NCBI GenBank assembly: GCA_009783115.1 | Contig: WRHT01000023.1 | Coordinates: forward strand, 1 to 11,345 | Direction: 5' to 3' | DNA length: 11,345 nucleotides | Source of the DNA: Desulfovibrionaceae bacterium | Lineage (GTDB): Bacteria > Desulfobacterota > Desulfovibrionia > Desulfovibrionales > Desulfovibrionaceae | Shown: positions 1-7,802 of the stretch, one piece after another | Position numbering within the stretch: position 1 is the first letter of the stretch | How the letters are laid out: every line of letters begins with the position of its first letter | Position numbers and translations under genes: made by a program | Notes under the pieces: generated by a model | What the model saw: only the letters and a program-made list of their open reading frames with translations | The model's database searches: none | Told to the model about the DNA's origin: nothing

Positions 1-817
1 GGCCGTCGTCAGCGTGTTTTTCCTCAGCGCCTGCGGCAAACAGACCATCCAGCCCGGTTCGGATCAGGCGCCGGCGGAAACCTGGGATTCCACCGCGGTT
101 GAGGGAGACGGTGCCGTGTCCGCGGATCTGTCCGGAGGCAGCAGGCCGTATATCAAAAACGGAAAAACTTATGTGCCGCTGACCAGCGCCTCCGGGTTTG
201 TGGAGGAAGGCATTGCCTCCTGGTACGGCAAGGATTTCCACGGCAAACAGACGGCCAACGGTGAGCGTTACGACATGAACGCAATGACCGCCGCGCATAA
301 GACCCTGCCCTTCGGCAGCATGGTGCGGGTAACCAACCTGGAGAACAACCGGAGCGTGGTGGTGCGCATCAATGACCGCGGGCCTTTCGTGGGCGAGCGG
401 ATCATTGATCTGACTTACAGCGGGGCGACGCAACTGGGTTTTGCGGAAAGCGGCACGGCCATAGTGCGCCTGACCGCTTTGGAAGATGCCCCTTCCGCCG
501 GCCAGACGCAGAGGAGCGCCGTGAGCCTTCCGCCTGCCGCCGTCTCCGCGCCGGTCCCTTCTTCTTCGGCTGTCCAGACCGCGAGCCAGTCTGAAAGCGG
601 TTTTTACATCCAGGTGGGGGCTTTTTCCGTGGAGCCCAACGCCAACAGGCTGATGCAGCAATTGCGTTCAAGGGGCTACAACGTCCGCACGCTTTATTCC
701 GATGGCAACAAGCTCTGGCGGGTGCAGGTGGGGCCGTACGCCCGCCTGGAACAGGCCAACGGCGTGGCCCGGACCCTGGAAGAAGAGTATGGCCGCAATT
801 TTGTGATATCATATTGA
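1..817 (+). CDS. rlpA: RlpA-like septal ring lipoprotein with SPOR domain (5' partial)
   Basis: RlpA proteins are outer-membrane lipoproteins that act on peptidoglycan at the division site; some, as in Pseudomonas, are lytic transglycosylases for glycan lacking stem peptides. The frame is open from the left edge, so the true start lies outside the window. The GTG at 14 would fall inside a signal peptide whose end is visible as the lipobox L-S-A-C followed by G. Counting from codon 14, the lipidated Cys is residue 7. A double-psi beta-barrel domain spans about residues 66-148, with the family's HKTLPFG (H95) and RINDRGPF (D121) motifs that hold the proposed catalytic His and Asp. A Pro/Ser/Ala-rich linker (about 155-194) leads to a C-terminal SPOR domain (about 195-267, starting FYIQVGAF) that binds denuded septal glycan. 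The copper ATPase gene follows 58 bases downstream on the same strand, with no obvious functional link. Family assignment is firm; enzymatic activity is inferred. Confidence 0.93.
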   Translation, partial: AVVSVFFLSACGKQTIQPGSDQAPAETWDSTAVEGDGAVSADLSGGSRPYIKNGKTYVPLTSASGFVEEGIASWYGKDFHGKQTANGERYDMNAMTAAHKTLPFGSMVRVTNLENNRSVVVRINDRGPFVGERIIDLTYSGATQLGFAESGTAIVRLTALEDAPSAGQTQRSAVSLPPAAVSAPVPSSSAVQTASQSESGFYIQVGAFSVEPNANRLMQQLRSRGYNVRTLYSDGNKLWRVQVGPYARLEQANGVARTLEEEYGRNFVISY

Positions 818-842
818 TTTATTTTATCCGTTCTTCATAATT

Positions 843-863
843 CCGGGGGGCGCAGCCCCCCGG
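843..863 (+). promoter_or_regulatory. Perfect GC hairpin overlapping the copA ribosome binding site
   Basis: In the rlpA-copA gap, CCGGGGGG (843-850) pairs perfectly with CCCCCCGG (856-863) around the five-base loop CGCAG. The copA Shine-Dalgarno GGAGG lies at 862-866, so its first two bases are in the right arm of the stem, 9 bases before the ATG at 876. The only T run after the stem is TTTT at 872-875, too short and too far for a typical intrinsic terminator. The hairpin may limit copA translation, protect the mRNA 3' end of rlpA, or simply be a dispersed GC palindrome. The structure is seen directly; the function is inferred. Confidence 0.55.
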
Positions 864-875
864 AGGCTTCGTTTT

Positions 876-3215
876 ATGGAAACCCGTCCCCGTATCCTGG
901 AATTCGCCGTCAGCGGCATGCACTGCGCCGCCTGTTCCAGCCGTATTGAACGCGCCTTGTCCGCTCTGGCGGGAGTTCAGCGGGCCGAGGTGAACTTGGT
1001 CACGGAAAAGGCCCGTGTGTTTCTGGAAGAAAGGGCGGAGCTGACCGGGATCTGCCGGTTGGCGCTCAGCCGGGTTGAAGGTTTAGGTTTTAGCGCGGCC
1101 TTGGAGGAATACGGGCCGGATGGCGGCGTGCCCCTGAGCGAGGCCGCGATCCGTTGGAAAGAACAGGAGGCCAGGCAGGAGGCCGATCTGGCCCGGCGTT
1201 GGCGGGAGCTGCGTTTGGCCATGGGCTTCGCCCTGGCCCTGTTGATCCTTTCCATGGGGCACATGCTCGGCCTGCCCTTGCCTTTTTTTATGGACTCCCA
1301 CAGCTCCCCGCGCGTTTTCGCCCTGGTCCAACTGGCCTTGTGTCTGCCGGCGCTTTTGGCCGGGAGGCGTTTTTACCTTTCCGGGCTGCCGGCTCTGCGG
1401 CGTCTCGTTCCCAACATGGATTCCCTGGTGGCCCTGGGCACGGGCGCGGCCTTTCTGCACAGCCTTTTCAACACGGCGGAGGTTTTGCTCCTGCCCGTAG
1501 GGGCCCAGGCGGCCGTGCCTCTGGTCATGGATCTGTATTATGAATCCGCGGCCGTAATCCTGGTTTTGGTTTCTCTGGGCAAGTACCTGGAATTGCGCGC
1601 CAGGGCAAAAACTTCGGCGGCGGTCAAAGGTTTGCTGGATCTGGCCCCGGTCCGGACCACCCTCCTGCCGGATGGGCGCATGGATGGTTCCAGGCGGGAG
1701 ATTTCCGCCGCCGGGGTGCGGGTTGGTGATGTGTTGCTGGTCCGTCCCGGGGAGCGGGTTCCGGTGGATGGCGCTCTCCTGGAAGGGAGATCCAGTCTGG
1801 ACGAATCCATGCTCACCGGCGAAAGCCTGCCGGTGGATAAAACCCCTGGGGAGCAGATCGTTGGAGGAACCTTGAATTTACATGGGGTCTTTGCCATGCG
1901 CGCCGAGCGGGTAGGGGCGGATATGGCCCTGGCGCGGATTATCGCCATGGTGCGGAGCGCCCAGGGGGGCAAGGCCCCCATAGCCGCCCTGGCCGACCGC
2001 GTCAGCCTGTATTTTGTGCCGGCGGTCATGGCCGTGGCCCTTTGCGCCGCCTTGGCCTGGCTGGCCGGCGGGGCCGGCGCCGCCTTTGCCGCGCGCGTCT
2101 TTATCTCGGTCATGGTCATTGCCTGCCCCTGCGCCCTGGGTCTGGCCACGCCCATATCCATCATAGCTGGGACCGGAAGGGGGGCGCAGCTGGGAATCTT
2201 CTTCAAAGGCGGGGAAGCCTTGGAAAAAGCCGCCGCCCTGCGGGTCCTGGTCCTGGACAAAACCGGCACCCTGACCCTTGGGCAGCCGGCCCTTACGGAT
2301 ATACTCCCGCTCTCCGCCGGCAGATCCTTGCAAGAGGACGAAATTCTGGCCCTGGCCGCGTCCCTGGAGGCCTTTTCAGAACATCCCCTTGCCCTGGCCG
2401 TGAGCAGGGAGGCGCGGGAGCGTGGACTGGCTTTACATCCGGCGCGTGATTTTCAGGCGCTGCCCGGACTGGGGGTGGAGGCGGATCTCGTGCTGGATCG
2501 GGGGGTGGAGCATTACCGCCTGGGCCGGGGGCAGGACGCATCGGGGGCGGACGTTGAATTGGAAGGGCTTCTGAAGAAGCTGGGGGAGGAAGGCAAAACT
2601 CCGCTTCTCCTGTCACGCGGGCGGGAGTCCGTGGCCCTGCTGGCGGTGGCCGACCCTCCCAGACCGGAGAGCGCCGGAGTGATTCGATCCTTGCGCCGGA
2701 TGGGATTAAAGGTGCTGATGCTTACCGGCGACAACCGGAGAACCGCCGGGGCCATGGCCGCGAGGTTGGGGCTGGATGAGTTCCTGGCCGAGGTTCTGCC
2801 CGAAGACAAGGCCGCTAAAATTGCCGGATTGAAGGAGGGCGGCCTGAAGACCGGAATGGTGGGGGACGGGATCAACGATGCCCCGGCTCTGGCTTTGGCG
2901 GATGTTGGCTTTGTCCTGGGCGGCGGCGCCGATATAGCGGTGGAGGCCGGGGATGTGGTGCTGATGCGGCCGTCTCTGGCTGGTCTGCCAGTCGCCTTGG
3001 AACTCAGCCGGGCGGTCATGCGCAATGTCCGGCAAAATCTCTTCTGGGCCTTCGCTTACAATGTGCTTGGCATCCCGGTGGCCGCCGGGATCCCGCTTCT
3101 CTTCGGCGGGCCTTCCCTTTCGCCTATGCTGGCCGGCGGGGCCATGGCCTTGAGTTCTCTTTCCGTGGTCGGCAACGCCCTGCGCCTGCGTTTTTTCCAG
3201 CCAAGCCGGCAGTAA
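876..3215 (+). CDS. copA: Copper-exporting P1B-type ATPase (CopA-like)
   Basis: This inner-membrane pump uses ATP to export a soft metal, most likely Cu(I), from the cytoplasm. The 779 residues are a normal length for a CopA with a single N-terminal metal-binding domain (GMHCAAC, C17 and C20). In order follow a membrane region, the actuator-domain TGES (314-317), the CPC metal site in a transmembrane helix (C417-P418-C419), the phosphorylation motif DKTGT (D461), the HP nucleotide-binding dipeptide (H503-P504) and the hinge GDGINDAP (663-670). The last two helices carry Y728-N729 and the MxxSS pattern beginning at M757, the signature of Cu(I) pumps (P1B-1) rather than Zn/Cd pumps. The ATG at 876 is preceded by GGAGG at 862-866 with 9-base spacing, partly inside the upstream hairpin. 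No regulator or chaperone gene is visible beside it. The gene ends 31 bases from the opposing glycan operon. Copper specificity is well supported by motifs. Confidence 0.95.
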   Translation: METRPRILEFAVSGMHCAACSSRIERALSALAGVQRAEVNLVTEKARVFLEERAELTGICRLALSRVEGLGFSAALEEYGPDGGVPLSEAAIRWKEQEARQEADLARRWRELRLAMGFALALLILSMGHMLGLPLPFFMDSHSSPRVFALVQLALCLPALLAGRRFYLSGLPALRRLVPNMDSLVALGTGAAFLHSLFNTAEVLLLPVGAQAAVPLVMDLYYESAAVILVLVSLGKYLELRARAKTSAAVKGLLDLAPVRTTLLPDGRMDGSRREISAAGVRVGDVLLVRPGERVPVDGALLEGRSSLDESMLTGESLPVDKTPGEQIVGGTLNLHGVFAMRAERVGADMALARIIAMVRSAQGGKAPIAALADRVSLYFVPAVMAVALCAALAWLAGGAGAAFAARVFISVMVIACPCALGLATPISIIAGTGRGAQLGIFFKGGEALEKAAALRVLVLDKTGTLTLGQPALTDILPLSAGRSLQEDEILALAASLEAFSEHPLALAVSREARERGLALHPARDFQALPGLGVEADLVLDRGVEHYRLGRGQDASGADVELEGLLKKLGEEGKTPLLLSRGRESVALLAVADPPRPESAGVIRSLRRMGLKVLMLTGDNRRTAGAMAARLGLDEFLAEVLPEDKAAKIAGLKEGGLKTGMVGDGINDAPALALADVGFVLGGGADIAVEAGDVVLMRPSLAGLPVALELSRAVMRNVRQNLFWAFAYNVLGIPVAAGIPLLFGGPSLSPMLAGGAMALSSLSVVGNALRLRFFQPSRQ

Positions 3216-3229
3216 TCTTAAAGTTTATC

Positions 3230-3241
3230 CTCCTTTCGGAG
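3230..3241. terminator. Possible weak shared hairpin between convergent copA and ABC ATPase genes
   Basis: The 31-base gap between the converging stop codons holds CTCC-TTTC-GGAG on the + strand, which reads CTCC-GAAA-GGAG on the - strand: a four-base-pair stem whose - strand loop is a GNRA-type GAAA. Short T-rich stretches follow on both sides (ATTTGTTATT on +, ATAAACTTT on -). The stem is short for an intrinsic terminator, but this is the only candidate between two convergent units. Confidence 0.25.
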
Positions 3242-3246
3242 ATTTG

Positions 3247-3990
3247 TTATTCCATTGCGTGCGTATAGGCGTCCAACACAGCCGGCGTTGCGCCGTCCAT
3301 CCGCACCACTCCGCCTTCGATCCAGATGCAACGGGCGCAAAGCTCCGCCACGCCGCGCAGATTATGCGAGACAAAGATTGTGGTCACGTTGCGGCTACGG
3401 TTGTATTCCATGATGCTTGCCCGGCATTTGGCTTGAAAACGTGCGTCCCCCACGGCGAATACCTCATCCAGCAAAAGAATTTGCGGATCGAGCCGCACGA
3501 TGACGGAAAAGCCCAACCGTGCCAGCATTCCAGAGGAATAGGTGCGGACAGGCTGATCAATAAATTCGTTCAATTCCGCATACTCAACGATAGACTCAAT
3601 TTTTTCGGCTACCTCATGGCGGCGCATGCCCAGCAGAACGCCGTTCATCAGAATATTCTCCCGGCCGGTCAGATCCTGGTGAAACCCGGCCCCCAGCTCC
3701 AGCATTGGAGAAACGGCCCTGTTAACAGCTACGCTTCCTGAACTGGGCTTGAGAACACCCGCCATTAGCCCGAGAAGGGTACTCTTGCCCGCGCCGTTGC
3801 GCCCAATGATGCCCACAGATTCTCCACGGCTAATGGAAAAAGTAATCCCCCGTAAGGCGCGGTGGCACGTTCTGCGGGTTATTTTCCCTTGCAGTATGCC
3901 CGTCAGGATGGATTTGTAGCCATGCCCCATGGACGCGTACAAGGTATAATCCTTGTGCAGGCCGTCAAAAACTATATCCGGCGCACTCAC
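3247..3990 (-). CDS. ABC transporter ATPase for polysaccharide export (Wzt/KpsT type, short form)
   Basis: This is the nucleotide-binding subunit that would energise export of a lipid-linked polysaccharide across the inner membrane with the permease encoded just upstream. Its 247 residues hold one ABC domain: Walker A GRNGAGKST (63-71), a Q-loop region AGFHQDLTGREN (Q105), the signature YSSGM (151-155), Walker B ILLLDE (171-176) and the H-loop His in VSHN (H209). YSSGM in place of LSGGQ and the spacing are characteristic of the Wzt/KpsT/TagH branch. The protein stops just after the ABC domain, so it lacks the C-terminal carbohydrate-recognition domain of long Wzt proteins such as E. coli O9a. 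The start is GTG at 3990, overlapping the permease stop as GTGA, which implies translational coupling. It is the last gene of the operon. Whether the cargo is O-antigen, capsule or another glycan cannot be read from this subunit. Confidence 0.93.
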   Translation of the reverse strand: MSAPDIVFDGLHKDYTLYASMGHGYKSILTGILQGKITRRTCHRALRGITFSISRGESVGIIGRNGAGKSTLLGLMAGVLKPSSGSVAVNRAVSPMLELGAGFHQDLTGRENILMNGVLLGMRRHEVAEKIESIVEYAELNEFIDQPVRTYSSGMLARLGFSVIVRLDPQILLLDEVFAVGDARFQAKCRASIMEYNRSRNVTTIFVSHNLRGVAELCARCIWIEGGVVRMDGATPAVLDAYTHAME

Positions 3991-4775
3991 AGGAGTTCCG
4001 CCAGCTTCCAGGAAAGCTTTTTGTATATGTATGCGCCGATAACGCAGGCCGCCAGCGCGACCATACAGGATGCGCCAAACAGATCCCAGGGCATAGCCTG
4101 GTTAAGGAGTACGGAACGCCAAGCCGCGATGACGGGAAAAAAAGGATTGCAGTACAGCAAAAAACGTATGCGCTCCGGCACAACATCCAAAGGATAGACG
4201 ATCGGCGTAAGAAAAAAAAGCAGTTGCAGGATGAGCGGCATAATGTTTTCCAGATCCCGCACGTAGACGTTCAGACAGGCGAGCGCCAGTCCCAGAGGGG
4301 CAATGATGGCATACGATACAAGAATGAGCAGAGGAACATATATAAGAAGCTTTGGGGTTGGCATGATTCCGTATAACAGCAAAAAAAACATATACGCCGG
4401 AAGGGCGAGAAGACAATGCAGCATGTGCTGGAAACAGTTGGTCAGAGGGATGAAAAAGCGGGGGAAGTATACTTTTTTGACCAGGGAGGGAGCAGCCAGA
4501 AATATCTTGGGCGCGTGTCCCATAGAATTGGAAACCCACTGCCAGGGATACAGGGCGCTGAGCAAAAAGAGCAGGTAATTTTCCTGAGAAAAACGCATAA
4601 AAATGCCAAAAGCCAGAAAAAATACCAGCCCTTGCGCCAACGGGCTGAGGACGGACCACAGGTAGCCGATGATACTGGCTTTATACTGCACCACAAACTC
4701 CTTTTTCGTCAGAACGAAAAAGAGATCGAAATAATAGAGAATATTTTTGTGTCGCATAAAGTGAACTGCTTTCAA
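3987..4775 (-). CDS. ABC-2 type polysaccharide export permease (Wzm-like)
   Basis: This is the membrane subunit of the polysaccharide ABC exporter, partner of the ATPase that follows with a four-base overlap. The 262 residues match the usual Wzm/KpsM/TagG size. About six hydrophobic segments are visible (near 37-60, 66-82, 114-137, 143-169, 178-197 and 232-251). The N-terminal stretch FVLTKKEFVVQYKASIIGYLWSVLSP holds the amphipathic pre-helix typical of the family. YVRDLENI (171-178) followed by the hydrophobic run ending TPIVYP (190-195) and NPF (210-212) are family hallmarks. The full frame begins with TTG at 4775, overlapping the fkbM-like stop as TTGA; an alternative ATG lies at codon 7 (4757). 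Neither start has a clear Shine-Dalgarno sequence, so translational coupling to the upstream gene is likely. The substrate is inferred only from neighbouring glycosyltransferases. Confidence 0.92.
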   Translation of the reverse strand: MKAVHFMRHKNILYYFDLFFVLTKKEFVVQYKASIIGYLWSVLSPLAQGLVFFLAFGIFMRFSQENYLLFLLSALYPWQWVSNSMGHAPKIFLAAPSLVKKVYFPRFFIPLTNCFQHMLHCLLALPAYMFFLLLYGIMPTPKLLIYVPLLILVSYAIIAPLGLALACLNVYVRDLENIMPLILQLLFFLTPIVYPLDVVPERIRFLLYCNPFFPVIAAWRSVLLNQAMPWDLFGASCMVALAACVIGAYIYKKLSWKLAELL

Positions 4776-5824
4776 GTCACAGTTTTTTTTACGGCCCGCA
4801 TGACTCCCCTTCGGAGGAACGGCGGTCTCGCGTTAGCCAAGTGCCAATAATAGCCGTTGGACGAATTGATGCTAAAACGTTCATGCAACATGGAATAATA
4901 ATTGTCCCAATCTTCCTGACGGTGGTATGTGCATATCAAAAGAACAAGAGGGAACGCGTCGGCAAGCAGTCCCGCCATGCCGCGTAAAGCGCGGCCTTCA
5001 GCGCCCTCTATATCCATCTTGATTAAACCCGGTTTCTCATTTCGTCGGGCAAAAAATTCATCCAAGCGAATATTCCCCGGCTGATCTCCCACAATCCCTT
5101 CTATAATTTCGACCTTACCGCCATGCGGCGCGCAAGTTTTACGCAATGCCCTGAGCCATTTGTAATCGTATTCAAAAAAATACACCTTTTTGCAACGATC
5201 AAGATGCTTGATGCCAAAAAAACCCTCCGCCGCACCGACATCGGCAATAATTGCGCCTTCCGGCACATCTATGCCGTCATCTTGCGGTCTAAGATAGGTA
5301 TGGGGAGAATCGGCGGCGGCAAAATTGAGATACGCATCCCGGATATAGTCCTCCGCCTTCTCTTTGTTCATGGGCAGATAAATTTTATGCCCGTTCAACG
5401 TGATATAACATGAACCGCCTTCCTGAAGCACCTGAGGCACACATAAATTTTTTTCAATGTAGCCTTCGTATGTCAACTGTGGGGGATCGATCGCCGTATA
5501 GTAATCATCAGAAGGGTGAATTGTATTTTTATCAAATTCATAATTATAGTCAGTCCAAAGTTTTTGAATGAAATTTTTTTGATCTTCATCCAACATCGCC
5601 ATATGCGCCGGGTTGGCGTAATAAAGGAGCACTTCCATCCTAAGAAACCGGACATCCAAGCGTCCTGTTATATAGCAAAGTTTCAACTGTTGATATGCGA
5701 TGCCTTCAAGCTTTCCGATGCGGTGTCCCCATAGCCTAGTATGGATATTATATAAATTTCTTGCAAGAATCGCCAGAGGCAAAGGCAATTTTCTGTAAAT
5801 ACTCCGTAACAACTGTTTCATCAT
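4772..5824 (-). CDS. FkbM family SAM-dependent methyltransferase
   Basis: FkbM-type enzymes O-methylate hydroxyl groups, often on sugars in surface glycans, using S-adenosylmethionine. The Rossmann core occupies roughly residues 185-310 of 350: motif I ADVGAAEGFFG (194-204), an acidic residue after the second strand (FFEYD, E218), and the family-defining KMDIEGAE (269-276), followed by TYHRQEDW (299-306). The first 120 or so residues are not recognisable as a separate domain; basic residues and hydrophobics dominate the first 30. The ATG at 5824 is directly followed by a second ATG, and AAGGAA lies 5-10 bases upstream, so the start is well supported. The 3' end carries an A8 tract (4783-4790) five codons before the stop, and that stop overlaps the permease start. 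The position beside the exporter suggests a modification of the exported polysaccharide. The exact acceptor is unknown. Confidence 0.9.
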   Translation of the reverse strand: MMKQLLRSIYRKLPLPLAILARNLYNIHTRLWGHRIGKLEGIAYQQLKLCYITGRLDVRFLRMEVLLYYANPAHMAMLDEDQKNFIQKLWTDYNYEFDKNTIHPSDDYYTAIDPPQLTYEGYIEKNLCVPQVLQEGGSCYITLNGHKIYLPMNKEKAEDYIRDAYLNFAAADSPHTYLRPQDDGIDVPEGAIIADVGAAEGFFGIKHLDRCKKVYFFEYDYKWLRALRKTCAPHGGKVEIIEGIVGDQPGNIRLDEFFARRNEKPGLIKMDIEGAEGRALRGMAGLLADAFPLVLLICTYHRQEDWDNYYSMLHERFSINSSNGYYWHLANARPPFLRRGVMRAVKKTVT

Positions 5825-5858
5825 ATATTCCTTGGGGATCCTGTGAAGGACGCGCTAT

Positions 5859-7802
5859 TCAATCATATTTTTTGGTGATAACAAGTCCGCCAACTGTCAT
5901 ATCAGAAGCAATATTGACGTTATCTGTTTTGATATCCTTAAGGCTTGCAATGACATCATGCACAGGATATAGTCCTTCATCTGCGATGCCGATTTTTTTC
6001 AGCGTGTTGCCGATAGTTCGCGGGGTAAAAATTTCCGCCCGGAAAGCATCTTGCGTTGAAGCATCACTCTGTACAAGGTCATAAGTAAGAATAAGCCTTC
6101 CCCCAGGTTTCAGAACGCGCAGCATTTCCTTTATGGCGTACTCCTTCCATAGAACATGCTCGATGACGGAAATGCAGGTCACCACGTCAAAGCTGTTGTC
6201 ATCTGCCGGGATGTTAAAAACAGAGCCAAAATCAGCCTTAAAGCCATGCGTTTTGGCAAAATGAAAAAACTGATTCTCAACATCGATATTTCCTTCATGA
6301 TCCCAAAAGTAATTGATATCATACACAGTCACAGCATGGCCTTTCTGGGCCAGATACCATGGAAGCGCTCCTCGCCCGCCGCCGACATCGGCAACGCGGA
6401 GCGGGCCGGTTCCCATAGTGTTGATATGCTCTATCGCGTAAGGATATTCCCATTGTTTTGAGGCATGAATATAGGTTTGCCCCGGGCCGACGATATGTTC
6501 GGATATAGGTTTTTTTTCCATGGAACAGGCCGCGAGGATGTCGTCAAGGATGGGCCGGCGCCGTGCATATCCTGCGGATGAGTACAAATCCTGATGAACC
6601 GCCGCATATTGATATTCTCTCTGTCCGGCAAGAGCGTCGCCCACGGCTTCCATGACGCTTTCAGGGGTTATGGCCAGCATGCATTCCGGATGCGCGAAGC
6701 CTCGCGGGCAGTTCAGCTGCCAGTCATTTGTCTTCCACATGCAATTCGTACAAAATGGGGAGATAATATTGATATTGCCAGCATAGGCGAAATATTTTTC
6801 CGGCGTCGGGCCGAAAAGTACAACGCTTTTTCCGCCCAACTGGCGGCGAAGATGCACCAGCCCGGATTCTCCGTCAACATGCAGCAGCGCCTGTTTTAAG
6901 ACCGCCATGGATTCGGCGAGGCTGGTTTTGCCGCATAGAAGCAAATCAGCGCCCTCAATGGGCGTATGACTGTCCACCCCTATTTGAACAACGGCAATAT
7001 ATGGATAACGGCTTTTAAAAAGGCGGCAAAATTGTCCCCACCGCTCAAGCGGCCAAATTTTTGTTCCATGGGAGGAACGGTAAGCGCTTTTATCCCCTCC
7101 GGCATGAATGGTAATAAAAGGTTTCCCGGTCAGACCATGACTTTCCAGCGTGGAAAAGGCGTCAACATTTATATGCGTCGCGATCCGTGTTTCGTGTGAA
7201 AATGATATGGCTTCGTTTGCGCCTAATTCATCCCAACGGTTCCATCCCCGCAAAATGCAGTAATCCGCCCATGCTCCATCAAAGAGAGGCTGTTTGTAAG
7301 CGTATTTGCCATGTAGGTTGGCAAAATCGCGTAATTTTTGTGTTACATCAGCTAATTTTTGACTCTTTGAGGTAATTTTTGATATATTTACCTCTTCCAC
7401 TAAAAAAAAGTGAAGAACTCTTAATTTGAGGTCATAGCCAACGGCAAGAGAGTAAAAACCGCGATCCATAACCCTTGATATATAACTGCGTAGATACGCC
7501 GCCGTTGGCATATATTCTGAACGTCCATATATGTCTATATGGATTTTTTCATCAAGATGTCGATGTAATTCTTTTATCCAGGCAAGCGTAATCAAGGTAT
7601 CGCCGAGACCTCCGTCAAGGCATATCGCTATGGAGATCCTTTCCGGAGAAGATATGGGAACGCTTTCGAACAGCGTCCGTATGGCATATTGCACTGATTT
7701 AGCGATAATTAGCCGTACCCGTGCCGGCAATATGGCGCACACGCCGGTAATTGCCTTTCTGGTTATTGTTTGTGCCGCTTGTTTTATTCGTTGTTTATAC
7801 AT
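5859..7802 (-). CDS. Two-domain protein: GT9-like glycosyltransferase fused to a class I methyltransferase
   Basis: The N-terminal part (about residues 55-395 of 647) resembles family 9 glycosyltransferases (ADP-heptose:LPS heptosyltransferase fold): GGLGDTL (64-70) with the conserved Asp, IHAGG (232-236), KIWPLERW (248-255), SGLVHL (313-318), LFGPTP (329-334), and a four-cysteine motif at C351, C354, C365 and C374. The C-terminal part (about 440-647) is a Methyltransf_11-like SAM methyltransferase with motif I ADVGGGRGALPWYL (471-484), VYDI (493-496), FDVVTCISVIEHV (538-550) and LRVLKPGGRLILTYD (561-575). The linker near residue 428 has an A8 tract (6510-6517). The first domain is paralogous to the neighbour at 8857-9990. 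ATG at 7802 directly follows the upstream TAA with no gap. It may add a sugar and methylate it or a nearby residue. Both domain families are clear; sugar donor and acceptor are not. Confidence 0.9.
   Translation of the reverse strand: MYKQRIKQAAQTITRKAITGVCAILPARVRLIIAKSVQYAIRTLFESVPISSPERISIAICLDGGLGDTLITLAWIKELHRHLDEKIHIDIYGRSEYMPTAAYLRSYISRVMDRGFYSLAVGYDLKLRVLHFFLVEEVNISKITSKSQKLADVTQKLRDFANLHGKYAYKQPLFDGAWADYCILRGWNRWDELGANEAISFSHETRIATHINVDAFSTLESHGLTGKPFITIHAGGDKSAYRSSHGTKIWPLERWGQFCRLFKSRYPYIAVVQIGVDSHTPIEGADLLLCGKTSLAESMAVLKQALLHVDGESGLVHLRRQLGGKSVVLFGPTPEKYFAYAGNINIISPFCTNCMWKTNDWQLNCPRGFAHPECMLAITPESVMEAVGDALAGQREYQYAAVHQDLYSSAGYARRRPILDDILAACSMEKKPISEHIVGPGQTYIHASKQWEYPYAIEHINTMGTGPLRVADVGGGRGALPWYLAQKGHAVTVYDINYFWDHEGNIDVENQFFHFAKTHGFKADFGSVFNIPADDNSFDVVTCISVIEHVLWKEYAIKEMLRVLKPGGRLILTYDLVQSDASTQDAFRAEIFTPRTIGNTLKKIGIADEGLYPVHDVIASLKDIKTDNVNIASDMTVGGLVITKKYD

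Noticed and set aside
1538..2269. Long open frame antisense to copA (about 243 codons) and similar antisense frames at 1878-2333 and 2513-3025
   Set aside because: They lie fully inside copA, which has all family motifs. The predicted peptides are low-complexity Pro/Ala/Arg-rich, as expected from shadows of GC-rich codons.
3244..3741. Open frame of 165 codons on the + strand antisense to the ABC ATPase
   Set aside because: It has no recognisable domain and no ribosome binding site, and the opposite strand encodes a motif-complete ATPase.
6519..6521. Internal ATG as an independent start of the methyltransferase, making two genes
   Set aside because: The reading frame is continuous through both domains and no Shine-Dalgarno precedes this ATG, so a single fusion gene is the simpler reading.
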